NCBI GenBank assembly: GCA_013286765.1
Contig: JABDFB010000059.1
Location: 1-13,711 of the forward strand
DNA: 13,711 nucleotides
Direction of reading: 5' to 3'
Source: Deltaproteobacteria bacterium
GTDB lineage: Bacteria > Bdellovibrionota > UBA1018
Under the pieces are notes generated by a model. It was not told the DNA's origin and searched no databases. It was given only the letters and a program-made list of their open reading frames with translations. Positions 1 to 7,518 of this stretch are shown piece after piece (within the stretch, counting starts at the first letter, position 1; every line of letters starts with the position of its first letter). Both the position numbers and the translations under genes were made by a program.

Positions 1-246
1 TCAACAGGATATTCAGGTTGGCAAATACTGGTTTTTTCACTGATTTTGCTCCTCCTTATTTTCTTTCGAATGGTGGGTATGACGGGGGGCGGGCGGGGTC
101 GAGTTTTCCGAACGCGAACAGATTGGAAGCGTAACAATTGGGACGACTGGTTTGGCGGCGGAGGTAGTTCTGGCGGAGGTTTTGGTGATTCTGGGGGTGG
201 AGGTGGCGGCGGTTACTCCGGTGGGGGCGCCAGCGGTAGGTGGTAG
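1..246 (+). CDS. C-terminal part of a membrane-anchored protein with Gly-rich tail (YgcG/TPM-like)
   Basis: The reading frame is open from the first base, so the true start lies outside the window. The visible part begins with a short polar stretch, then one hydrophobic segment (about residues 8-22, rich in Leu, Ile and Phe). A basic stretch with FRTRTDW follows, and the end is a Gly/Ser tail (GGGG, SGGG and YSGGG runs) closing in GRW. One transmembrane helix followed by a Gly-rich C-terminal tail is typical of the YgcG/TPM_phosphatase family, envelope proteins whose N-terminal TPM domain lies outside the membrane. That domain is not in the window, so the family call is an inference from the tail. 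Another Gly-rich anchored protein is possible. Confidence 0.6.
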   Translation, partial: STGYSGWQILVFSLILLLLIFFRMVGMTGGGRGRVFRTRTDWKRNNWDDWFGGGGSSGGGFGDSGGGGGGGYSGGGASGRW

Positions 247-323
247 TCCTAGTTTCAGATTTTGTTTTATTGCATTGACCTAAGGTAGTGGGATTTTTCT
301 GTAAACAAGGATAAGATAGAGAA

Positions 324-1763
324 ATGACTAAATCGGTGATTTCATCTACTTTATTGATTACGTCCGTACTTGTATCTGCTCACCTGCTAGTTTATTCCCC
401 GTCTTATGCCGGGAGTAGTGGACGTAGTAAAATAGTTAAAGGGGATGGTTGCCAAGATGACGCTGGAGTTCTAGACTCCAAGTTGCCTAAGAATCTACAA
501 AATTTAAAAGATTACTTCGATACACAAAGTCACAATTCCGATGAAGATCGACCGAAAAGACTAAAATTTGTACTACGAGATTATATTAATGGGGGTGGGA
601 CTCCGGACCTAACTGCAGTTAGAAAAAACATCCGAAAGCTTTGTAAAAATGGCAGAGAAATTAAGGAGGTGGATCTTACTGGTCTGACTCAGCCCACGAA
701 ATATGCATTTTTATACTCGGATCTCTCCAAATTTCTTGAAATGTTTCCGCATCTAGAGGTTTTGAAACTCGACGGACTAAAACTTTCAGATCGCAATATT
801 CGTGCAGTTACTTCGATGAAGGGTCTTAAAGAGCTTTCTCTGAAAGGGTGCCAGATTACAGATAAGCAAATGGAGGCTCTTTTTCAGAGACAAAAATTAA
901 CATTTCTGCAGGTTTTGAATTTGGAGAATTTAACGGTATCCGAAAGAGTACTCGATCAACTATTTAAAAGACATGCTTTGAGAGATCTTAAAGTTGACGA
1001 GAGCTTGAGAGAAAAATACCGTACTTATCAGTTTGTCATTGATGCAGCGAATTCAGGTACAAATTTTAGCGAAGCAGCTAAAAATTGGATTGGAACAAAG
1101 ACTGTACCTGAGAGACGGCAATCACGAGACGCGTCTAATCAAGACGTGCTCCATCTGGTTTCTCAGCCTGATGAAAACCAGGTCAGGAAAGGATTGGAAT
1201 CCCTTCGTGAAATTTGTGAAGACCAAGAAAATAGCTTATGTAAGAAGGGACTATTTCTCCTGCTAAATAATAATAATTCATTCGCAACTAAGGGAGATCT
1301 CTACGCAGGGAATGAGATTCGAGTCAGTGCATCTCAGATTTTGGCCAAATTGGCCAAACAAGATAGACTCGGTTTTGAAGAATTTTCAAAAGAAGTAGAG
1401 TTGAAAAATTTGATAAGGGTCGATCTAGAGGCGGCGAGCGAGATTTTTCGCGGGTTCTTTACACAGAAAAATCAAGCTAACGCAGCAATTAAAGGGGCTT
1501 TTAATATGCTAGAGCTATTATGGAGTCAGAGAAAGAGAGTCGAAAATCCTAGTGCTCTAGATATATCAGATGAAGAAGATTCCGGTAGGCGTGGGCGTAA
1601 GGAAAATCCATATTCTGGAACAGTAGCAAATTTCGGCCAAATATTTGAGGCTATTGAAAAAAGTGAATATAGTACGGAAGAACAAAAGAAAGCGGCCCAA
1701 TGTGTGCTAAAAAATAGAATGAAAGGCAATCTACTTTCAATCGTGGCCTGTAGGCCCCAATAG
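324..1763 (+). CDS. exported leucine-rich-repeat protein
   Basis: The 479-residue protein starts with a probable Sec signal peptide: Lys3, a hydrophobic core at about residues 5-23, then PSYAG near residue 30. Leucine-rich repeats span about residues 113-226. Units include IKEVDLTGL, LEVLKLDGLKLSDRNI, LKELSLKGCQITDKQM and LQVLNLENLTVSERVL, with the xLxxLxL pattern of LRRs. The C-terminal half (about 230-479) is charged, probably helical and not recognised. Such repeats bind proteins, so a surface or secreted binding role is an inference; no catalytic motif is visible. The ATG has an AAGGA about 12 nt upstream, which is rather far. A TTGACC at 275-280 could be a -35 box. The gene stands alone: the upstream gene ends about 80 nt before it and rpsD converges from the other side. 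Confidence 0.75.
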   Translation: MTKSVISSTLLITSVLVSAHLLVYSPSYAGSSGRSKIVKGDGCQDDAGVLDSKLPKNLQNLKDYFDTQSHNSDEDRPKRLKFVLRDYINGGGTPDLTAVRKNIRKLCKNGREIKEVDLTGLTQPTKYAFLYSDLSKFLEMFPHLEVLKLDGLKLSDRNIRAVTSMKGLKELSLKGCQITDKQMEALFQRQKLTFLQVLNLENLTVSERVLDQLFKRHALRDLKVDESLREKYRTYQFVIDAANSGTNFSEAAKNWIGTKTVPERRQSRDASNQDVLHLVSQPDENQVRKGLESLREICEDQENSLCKKGLFLLLNNNNSFATKGDLYAGNEIRVSASQILAKLAKQDRLGFEEFSKEVELKNLIRVDLEAASEIFRGFFTQKNQANAAIKGAFNMLELLWSQRKRVENPSALDISDEEDSGRRGRKENPYSGTVANFGQIFEAIEKSEYSTEEQKKAAQCVLKNRMKGNLLSIVACRPQ

Positions 1764-1865
1764 CAGCGTATAAGGCGAGAATAAACAGAGCCAAAAAGCC
1801 TCGCAAAATAGCGGGGAAGAATCCAAATGTGAAATTCTAACCCAGAATGCTCCCATGAAAACTTC

Positions 1866-1894
1866 GAAAAAATGTAAGATCAGAGTTTTTGATC
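1866..1894 (-). terminator. possible intrinsic terminator of rpsD
   Basis: Read on the minus strand just past the rpsD stop, GATCA and TGATC form a 5-bp stem around a 7-nt loop, followed by a T-rich stretch containing six T in a row. The stem is short, so this is a weak candidate. Confidence 0.3.
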
Positions 1895-1923
1895 ATCTAC
1901 CTGAGCTGTAGTTTCTAGGCCGA

Positions 1924-2550
1924 CTAGATTCCGGAATAGAACTCAGCTACGAGTCGTCCTTCATATGGAAATGGAACTGCGTCCCCATCCGGCATAGACC
2001 TAAGCTGACCTTTTTGATGTTCCGGGGTAGAGGTGTAAACCAACCAGTCCGGTATCAGTAGTCTGGGTTGTCGAATAGCATATTGATAATTCACATTTTG
2101 ATAGGTGTCGGGCGTGAGAGAGATTTCAGCACCTACGGGTACAAGCGCTGAACCTATGTTTATTCTCTTTCCGTTGACGAGAACTTTATTGTGACGAACC
2201 AGCTGTCTTGCTGCAAGTACACTAGTTGCAAATCCCAATCTAAAAATAACATTATCGAGCCGAGTTTCCAAAAGACCGATCAGTGTTGAAATCCAATCGG
2301 TGGATTGGCCAGCTTTGGCTTTTTTCACAAATCGGCGAAGCTGTTCTTCTCTTAATCCATAGTGCAGCAGAATTTTCTGTTTCTCACGCATACGAAGACC
2401 GTATTCTGAAAACTTACGCCGCGCTTGGCCGTGCTGTCCAGGAGGGTAGGGCCTTCGCTCCATCGCACCGGGCTTTCCTAAACCGGGTAATTCGATTAAA
2501 AGTGATCGTTGAATTTTCCACCTTTTTCTATGGCTACCGAGTTTTGGCAT
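1924..2550 (-). CDS. rpsD: 30S ribosomal protein S4, cysteine-free type
   Basis: The 208-residue protein has the usual length of bacterial S4, the primary 16S rRNA-binding protein that nucleates assembly of the 30S body. Visible family motifs are RRPYPPGQHG (residues 32-41), FSEYGLRMREKQKILLHYGL (47-66), the S4 RNA-binding domain at about 95-137 (TRLDNVIFRLGFATS, then ARQLVRHNKVLVNGKRI) and the C-terminal VAEFYS. There is no cysteine anywhere, so the N-terminal zinc ligands found in some S4 proteins are absent. A strong AGGAGG lies 10 nt upstream of the ATG. No other ribosomal genes adjoin it, so it is either a stand-alone rpsD, as in Bacillus, or a second zinc-independent copy. The divergent neighbour is a Fur-family regulator, and a Fur-type palindrome lies 69 nt upstream. 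Confidence 0.95.
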   Translation of the reverse strand: MPKLGSHRKRWKIQRSLLIELPGLGKPGAMERRPYPPGQHGQARRKFSEYGLRMREKQKILLHYGLREEQLRRFVKKAKAGQSTDWISTLIGLLETRLDNVIFRLGFATSVLAARQLVRHNKVLVNGKRINIGSALVPVGAEISLTPDTYQNVNYQYAIRQPRLLIPDWLVYTSTPEHQKGQLRSMPDGDAVPFPYEGRLVAEFYSGI

Positions 2551-2618
2551 TGTTCACGCGCCTCCTGAGATGTAAAAATAAAACCTGCAATGATGACCCT
2601 GGGTTTCAGTTTCGATTG

Positions 2619-2641
2619 ATAGTGAGACCCAGTCTCATTAT
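2619..2641. promoter_or_regulatory. Fur-family-type operator palindrome upstream of rpsD
   Basis: The site is an inverted repeat with left half ATAGTGAGAC, spacer CCA and right half GTCTCATTAT. The halves match at 9 of 10 positions, and the inner TGAGAC/GTCTCA arms are perfect. The inner 15 bp fit the 7-1-7 layout of Fur-family boxes, and TGAGA/TCTCA with flanking ATA resembles classical Fur boxes. It lies between rpsD and a divergent Fur-family gene. Its role as that regulator's operator is an inference. Confidence 0.5.
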
Positions 2642-2810
2642 TGCGGTTGCTTGTAAAGGCAAAAATGTTAGGGTTGTAATAATTATGTCCCAGGCTAGGT
2701 TTTCTATTACAGCTACGGCTCTTGACCAGCGACTGCCGTGTGGGCGTCCTCTGCAAAAAATTTCGGAATACTCTTCGTGTGCGCCCGATAGGAGGGCTGC
2801 CGATGACTTA

Positions 2811-3239
2811 TTGCATCGACTAACGGGGAAATTGAACGACTTCGTTCGGGAAAAGAAACTTAAAAAGAGCGAATCACGCGAAAAAATTCTTGCCGTCATT
2901 GTTCGGGAAGCCCGCCACTTCACCGCGCTGGATCTGCTTGAACGTCTTGGGAAGAGCTACCCGGACGTAGGAAAAGCCACGGTATATAGAAATCTGCCGG
3001 TTTTTGTCGCAAGCCGAATCATTAAAGAAGGTCCGCCGGACGTGGATGGCCACGTGTTGTACGAACTCGCCGACGGCCATCATCATGATCACATAGTTTG
3101 TTTAGATTGTAGGCGAATTTTTGAATTTCATGACGAAGCGATTGAAAAGCGGCAAGAGTTAGTTTCTGATCAACTGGGCTTTGTGCCGAGAGAGCACCGA
3201 CATATTATTTATGCGAAGTGTAGCTACCGATCACGGTGA
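2811..3239 (+). CDS. Fur-family metal-dependent transcriptional regulator
   Basis: This is a Fur/Zur/PerR-type repressor, 142 residues from the TTG at 2811. It has an N-terminal winged helix (ESREKILAVI, then DVGKATVYRNL with the TVYR recognition-helix signature at 57-60) and a C-terminal dimerisation domain. Metal-site residues of the family are present: His36, Glu85, HHHDH at 90-94, CLDC at 97-100, Glu112 and HRHIIY around 129-134. Only one Cys follows the CLDC, so the second CxxC pair of many PerR/Zur proteins is missing. The start is uncertain. An AGGAGG at 2790-2795 is 15 nt from this TTG, and it would suit an ATG at 2803 that is out of frame and meets a stop after six codons. An upstream in-frame ATG at 2685 would give an untypical N-terminal extension. 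The sensed metal (Fe, Zn or Mn) cannot be decided. The zinc-free S4 next door hints at zinc. Confidence 0.85.
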   Translation: MHRLTGKLNDFVREKKLKKSESREKILAVIVREARHFTALDLLERLGKSYPDVGKATVYRNLPVFVASRIIKEGPPDVDGHVLYELADGHHHDHIVCLDCRRIFEFHDEAIEKRQELVSDQLGFVPREHRHIIYAKCSYRSR

Positions 3240-3267
3240 ATAGTTAGGAAACGTCACTTCAGTAAGC

Positions 3268-4536
3268 CTAATTTTTTCGTTTCTCCATGTCTCTTCTGGA
3301 GACCCCAATTTCTGAGGTTGCGAGCAGGACTCTTTTCTGAATCCACGGTTGTCCAATAATAGTCGGGAGAACCTGAGATCGAAGGAATTTAACGATTCTA
3401 TTTTCTTTCAAAAGAATGAGTCGGGAAGCAAGGTGGGTGGCGTGCAGAACATTCCTGGCAATCGGCATGCGTTCACTCTCGTAGTGTTCTAGAAGAATTT
3501 CTGAAAGGGATTCGTCGAGGTTTTCTTGTAGCACGAAGCTCAGTTTGTGACCCAGATTAAATGCTTCTTGAATACCGGTGTTCATTCCTTGCCCACCGAC
3601 GGGGCTGTGAATATGAGCGGCATCGCCAGCTAAAAAAACTCGACCTTTACGAAAAGTACGGACAATACGATGATGAATATTAAAACGGGTGGTCCAGACC
3701 GGGTCCAAAACTTTAATCGGTGCAGGGGCGAGCGATGACGCTATCTCATGAAATTCGTCAAAAGGTATAGTCTCACTTGTCTCGCGCCCTTTTGGCCGCT
3801 GCTTATCGGGAAAGAGAATAAATCCATAGCGTTTCTCCCCTTTCAGCGGAAAACAGGCCATAGCTCCTTTCTTAGAAACGAAACCGTGAATAACGCCGTG
3901 CTGCCAGGGCCATTCCACCTTTACGTCGCCCAGAATAAATTCTCCGGGGTAAGTCCCGCCCTTGAATGGAATATGAGCACACTGCCGAACGGTGCTGTGC
4001 GCTCCATCGCAACCCACAACGAATTTTGCTTGAACTGCTTCCACTTTGCCTTTCTGATTGCGAATTTTGCAAAGAACAGAGTTGCTAGGGGCATCGTCTG
4101 AGGAAAGAGAAATAAGTTCCTGTTCTCGTTCTACTTGTATGTGAGAACGCTGTAATTCTTCTTCTAGAATCATTTCTGTCTTATATTGTTCTAGAACCAA
4201 TATGAAATTATATTTACTTGGAATTCGAGTGAGATCTGCTGAAATGGGTTCTTTATCATAAATATGGAATAAAAACTGACTGGCTGGGATTCCTGTATTT
4301 ACCATTTTCTGCGAAACTGGTTCGCCATAGACTTCCTCGATGGCTTCCAGGGTGCCAGCGTGTACGGCTAGAGCTTTTGACTTGTCAGAAGGGTTGGGGC
4401 TTTTGTCAATAATTCTCAGTCGGACAGGGTTTTTCGCAAGAGAATTCGCTTTGGCAAGGTAGCCAGCGAGGGCTAATCCTGTTGGGCCAGCTCCGACAAT
4501 TAACACATCTATTTCGTTTTTTGCGGACTTATTCAT
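3268..4536 (-). CDS. FAD-dependent aromatic hydroxylase-like monooxygenase
   Basis: This 422-residue flavoprotein belongs to the class A monooxygenases (PheA/TfdB/PHBH-like), which use NAD(P)H and O2 to hydroxylate aromatic or polyketide substrates. It shows the Rossmann motif GAGPTG at 15-20, the DG motif VVGCDGAHSTVR at 173-184, and the FAD ribityl-binding GD motif GRVFLAGDAAHIHSPVGGQG at 298-317, followed by MNTGIQEAFNLGHKL. Full-length PheA-type enzymes carry a further C-terminal thioredoxin-like domain. Here the protein stops soon after the FAD domain, so it is a short form. A GTG two codons upstream (4540-4542) is an alternative start, with AGGA 9 nt before it. The gene is convergent with the Fur-family gene (28-nt gap) and divergent from the Gly-rich protein gene. 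Nothing nearby identifies a substrate. Confidence 0.85.
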   Translation of the reverse strand: MNKSAKNEIDVLIVGAGPTGLALAGYLAKANSLAKNPVRLRIIDKSPNPSDKSKALAVHAGTLEAIEEVYGEPVSQKMVNTGIPASQFLFHIYDKEPISADLTRIPSKYNFILVLEQYKTEMILEEELQRSHIQVEREQELISLSSDDAPSNSVLCKIRNQKGKVEAVQAKFVVGCDGAHSTVRQCAHIPFKGGTYPGEFILGDVKVEWPWQHGVIHGFVSKKGAMACFPLKGEKRYGFILFPDKQRPKGRETSETIPFDEFHEIASSLAPAPIKVLDPVWTTRFNIHHRIVRTFRKGRVFLAGDAAHIHSPVGGQGMNTGIQEAFNLGHKLSFVLQENLDESLSEILLEHYESERMPIARNVLHATHLASRLILLKENRIVKFLRSQVLPTIIGQPWIQKRVLLATSEIGVSRRDMEKRKN

Positions 4537-4607
4537 AATCACAACTCTTATTCCTAACTGCGTGGGTAGTAAATCAGTAATAGCTTTCCGTATGCGAAAA
4601 TTTTTTT

Positions 4608-4636
4608 TTGCATATACGGATCGACGGCAGTATAAG
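4608..4636 (+). promoter_or_regulatory. sigma70-like promoter of the Gly-rich protein gene
   Basis: TTGCAT (4608-4613), a 17-bp spacer and TATAAG (4631-4636) form a good match to -35/-10 consensus elements. Transcription would start near 4643, giving a leader of about 47 nt. The leader contains a small hairpin (ATCGTC at 4647-4652 pairing with GACGAT) ahead of a purine-rich AAAGAAAG ribosome-binding region. Confidence 0.55.
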
Positions 4637-4689
4637 GACCGAAAAAATCGTCTTGATTTTAGGACGATGAAAGAAAGAAGTACAAACGA

Positions 4690-5376
4690 ATGAAAAACAA
4701 AATAAATCTTGCATCATTATCGCTAGCAGCGCTTTTTGCGGCGAGTTCAGCTCTAGCTCAGGGACATGGTGGGCATGGCGGCGGTGGCGGTGGATTTCAC
4801 GGGGGTGGAGGCGGCTTTCATGGTGGAGGCGGCCATGTCGGCGGTGGTCCAGGCCACGTAGGTGGACCAGGTGGAGGTGGTTTCAGACCTCCTGTAGTAA
4901 GCCCAGGTCGACCAGTCGTTAGACCGCCAATCGTGACGGGTCCGCGAGTTGTAACTGGCCCACGAGTTGTAACTGGTCCTCGTATAGTAACAGGTCCTAC
5001 AGTAGTAGGCGGTCCACATATCTATATTGGAAATCCTGGTTTTGCATATCCAGGCAGTGGATGGGGTGGATATTCGGGATATTATGGCTACCAGCCGTGG
5101 ACTTCGGGATTTGCTTTAAATATTCCGTGGCCATCTTGGTATTCACCAGGGTTTTCGCGCAATAATTATGCCTTCAATTATAATTCACTAAGCGAAGTGA
5201 CCTGTGTTGCTCAAGATCCGAACTATGGCAATACTTACACTGTTTCGTCTCAATGGGTTCTTGGAACAGATCCATCACAAGTGGCTTATACTGAAAATGA
5301 TGCGCTTAATCAGTGCTACAACTCCACTGGAAATCCGAGTTGTACTTTAATCGGTTGTTCTCCGACATATTATTAG
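4690..5376 (+). CDS. exported Gly/His-rich low-complexity protein
   Basis: The 228-residue protein has a clear signal peptide (MKNK, hydrophobic core, ASSALA|Q near residue 23). The mature protein begins with a Gly/His-rich segment (about 24-64, FHGGGG units). A Pro/Val segment follows (65-107) with short tandem VVTGPR repeats at about 81-103. Next come a Gly/Tyr/Trp-rich part and a C-terminal domain of about 60 residues with four cysteines (172, 209, 218, 223), probably two disulphides in the periplasm or outside the cell. I do not recognise the C-terminal domain; it loosely recalls small DUF4189-type Cys domains. A structural or surface role is an inference. The gene is monocistronic, with its own promoter and terminator. 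Confidence 0.75.
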   Translation: MKNKINLASLSLAALFAASSALAQGHGGHGGGGGGFHGGGGGFHGGGGHVGGGPGHVGGPGGGGFRPPVVSPGRPVVRPPIVTGPRVVTGPRVVTGPRIVTGPTVVGGPHIYIGNPGFAYPGSGWGGYSGYYGYQPWTSGFALNIPWPSWYSPGFSRNNYAFNYNSLSEVTCVAQDPNYGNTYTVSSQWVLGTDPSQVAYTENDALNQCYNSTGNPSCTLIGCSPTYY

Positions 5377-5406
5377 TTTGATCTGATTGTTAATCTGATC
5401 TCAATG

Positions 5407-5427
5407 GGCCATGGATGGCCTATTTTT
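5407..5427 (+). terminator. intrinsic terminator after the Gly-rich protein gene
   Basis: GGCCA, loop TGGA and TGGCC are followed by TATTTTT, 30 nt after the stop codon. The hairpin contains the 12-mer GCCATGGATGGC, which recurs exactly in the loop of the inverted repeat at 13431-13562. Confidence 0.6.
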
Positions 5428-5458
5428 AGATATTTCTTATAGTACTAAAGTTATTCAA

Positions 5459-5488
5459 TTTCACTTAATAATTGAAACCAAGTAGAAT
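5459..5488 (+). promoter_or_regulatory. candidate promoter of S41-ankyrin copy 1
   Basis: TTTCAC, an 18-bp spacer and TAGAAT lie just before the ATG, leaving only 8 nt after the -10 box. The same TTTCAC-18-TAGAAT arrangement precedes copy 2. No Shine-Dalgarno sequence is visible, so the mRNA may be leaderless. An inverted repeat TTCAATT/AATTGAA (5454-5476) overlaps the -35 side in copy 1 only. Confidence 0.4.
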
Positions 5489-5496
5489 ATTATTCA

Positions 5497-7518
5497 ATGA
5501 ATACGAGTAATCGTTCTCTTAATCATCTTTCAAAATTTATTTTGTTATTACTTCTATTCGAAAATGCCTCCTACGGTGGTGCCGTTAAAAAGTTCTTTGG
5601 ATTCGGTAAAAAGAAGGAGTCAGCTCCGGTAACAGCAGATGACTTGAGCCAGCCTCGGGTTGCAAACCCAGCTCCGGCTCAGCCTTTCAAACAAACTCCG
5701 TCCGCTTCGCCAGCTCAGTCCAAACCAAATAGCCGCTCGTCCAGTCGATCTTCTTCCATATCTGAAAACGAAGCTCCGAATGGGAAGGATCTGGATAAGA
5801 ATGATAAAGGCAAAAAGGACAAGGGAAGAAGTTCCAGATCTAGTAGGTCTAGTTCGACCTCGAGTGGTTTGATATCCAGCTCGCCCGAAACTAAAACAGA
5901 AACAATTCTGAAGGAAGACGAAATATCTTCAACGCGGCAATCACCTCAGAAGAGTAAACTCTCAGTTCCTTCAGTAGAAGATAAAAGACGTACGGTAATG
6001 AGTGAGGTCATGCAACTCTTGTCTCCCAAAGGTCTAGACATAGGCTATGAGAAAGACGAAGAAGGTAACTACAAAAGAGCTCAAGTCTTTGGGAAAGAAA
6101 ATAAAAACTTGGTAGAACGAGAGAATAAAAAAGGGTTTGCGTTGAATTCTGGTTTCGATAAATGGGCGACTCTTTATAAAAAAAATGAAGCAAAGATCAT
6201 TTCTAGTGAATCTGAAGCGAAGTTTGCAGAAAGAGTAAACAAAACCTTTCGTGATGGTACAAACAATTTGTCTCATTTGGAAATATATCCTCCTGATGAG
6301 GACCCTAAATCAAAGAGGAAGCGAAGCCGAAGTCCCCAAAGGAGACAAGAGGCCAATTTAAATGCAGATCATACTCAAGAAAGCCAGGAGCCAACACTAA
6401 GTTTTGTCGATAATGGAAAAGTTGCACTACTAAAAGTACCTAGTTTTACTAAAGAAAATTACTCTCCCTTCTGTATGGAGAGGCTTGTTCAGCATGCCAT
6501 CAATTCCAAAGTAGAATCGATGGTAGTAGACTTCCAGGCAAATAACGGTGGACGCGTGGAAAACTTAAACCATTTCAAAATGATGTTTCATCCAGAAACC
6601 GTCGGTACTGTCTTTCTGCAAGCCGGAGACGTTGATTCGTCTCTGCATTCAGAGGACCCATCGCAGTTACGTCCGAAGCTCAAAGAGCTCTATCAGAAGA
6701 AAGAAAAAGAGCAGCTAGAAGCGATTAAGCAAAAACTAAAAAATAAAGGATATACACCTCCGTACTTTAGCAAGCCCTTAGCAGTATTGGTTGACAGAGA
6801 AACAGCTTCTTGTGCCGAAGACGCTGCAACTTGTCTAAAATCTGTTCGGGGAGCCCGTGCTTACGGTAGAGCATCAACGGGGTATGTCTTACAGTCAATG
6901 ACGTTTGATTTATCTTACGGATACCAATTTCAAGCCCCTTTAGCAGAGATTGTTACCCACGAGGGCGAACGCTTACAAGGGAAAGGGGTTAGTGTCGAAC
7001 CCGGCGAGCCTCCCCGAGTCATTTTGGATTGTTTGAAATTGAATAAGATTTCTGATGTCCTGAGTGAAAAGTCAGAGGTCTGTTCGGATGGAGAGCCCGT
7101 TGATTTAAACAACAAGCCGCATGTTAGGCGATATACTTGTGACGATATTCTTAAAGTGGATGCAAAAGTGACAGATAAGGATAGCCGGATACCTCTACAC
7201 TATGCTGCGATGGATAAGGATCCTCGGATTCTAGGAAATGCTATTCAAAGTCATAAGACAAATGATTATATTGATTTTCAAGATAGTGTCGGTAAGACTC
7301 CACTTCATTATGCTGTTCAGAATAATTTAGTAGTTAATGCCGAATTGCTACTCATCAGTGGCGCCAAGATGAATATCAAGGATAAGAACGGCAGAACTGC
7401 CTACGACTATGTCTTAGACAGGAAACCACCTAATGACAATATGGTTAAATTATTTGTAAAATACCAAGATAACAGCAAATCCAAATCCGGGGTCAAGAAA
7501 CCGACAAAGCGGCGCTAA
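5497..7518 (+). CDS. exported S41-peptidase-like protein with ankyrin repeats, copy 1 (probable pseudoenzyme)
   Basis: The 673-residue protein has a signal peptide (hydrophobic core LSKFILLLLLF, cleavage near ASYG at 24-27). A Pro/Ser/Arg/Lys-rich low-complexity linker follows (about 45-165, with RSSSRSSS-like runs), then a variable domain (165-300) with a basic SRSPQRR motif near 277-283. The S41-like domain spans about 305-505: VALLKVPSF and VVDFQANNGGR correspond to the YIRIxxF and DLRxNxGG motifs of C-terminal processing proteases, and TASCAEDA holds the nucleophile candidate Ser438. The C-terminus has ankyrin repeats (about 563-655; IPLHYAAMD, KTPLHYAVQNN, GRTAYDYVL). S41 enzymes of the CtpA/Tsp type need a Lys 25 residues after the Ser. 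Here that position is Tyr463, so the protein is probably inactive. No PDZ domain is seen. The gene is a tandem paralogue of the next one. Confidence 0.75.
   Translation: MNTSNRSLNHLSKFILLLLLFENASYGGAVKKFFGFGKKKESAPVTADDLSQPRVANPAPAQPFKQTPSASPAQSKPNSRSSSRSSSISENEAPNGKDLDKNDKGKKDKGRSSRSSRSSSTSSGLISSSPETKTETILKEDEISSTRQSPQKSKLSVPSVEDKRRTVMSEVMQLLSPKGLDIGYEKDEEGNYKRAQVFGKENKNLVERENKKGFALNSGFDKWATLYKKNEAKIISSESEAKFAERVNKTFRDGTNNLSHLEIYPPDEDPKSKRKRSRSPQRRQEANLNADHTQESQEPTLSFVDNGKVALLKVPSFTKENYSPFCMERLVQHAINSKVESMVVDFQANNGGRVENLNHFKMMFHPETVGTVFLQAGDVDSSLHSEDPSQLRPKLKELYQKKEKEQLEAIKQKLKNKGYTPPYFSKPLAVLVDRETASCAEDAATCLKSVRGARAYGRASTGYVLQSMTFDLSYGYQFQAPLAEIVTHEGERLQGKGVSVEPGEPPRVILDCLKLNKISDVLSEKSEVCSDGEPVDLNNKPHVRRYTCDDILKVDAKVTDKDSRIPLHYAAMDKDPRILGNAIQSHKTNDYIDFQDSVGKTPLHYAVQNNLVVNAELLLISGAKMNIKDKNGRTAYDYVLDRKPPNDNMVKLFVKYQDNSKSKSGVKKPTKRR

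Noticed and set aside
2283..2810. The Fur-family frame stays open far upstream, giving a 318-residue protein.
   Set aside because: The upstream part is antisense to rpsD and has no Fur-like sequence. The family starts close to residue 2811.
4930..5000. Short tandem repeats that might suggest a CRISPR or a VNTR array.
   Set aside because: They are VVTGPR codon repeats within a coding region, with 18-nt units and no spacers.
4753..5019. Minus-strand frame rich in Thr, Ser and Tyr opposite the Gly-rich gene.
   Set aside because: It is a mirror of the low-complexity Gly codons. The plus strand has a signal peptide, promoter and terminator.
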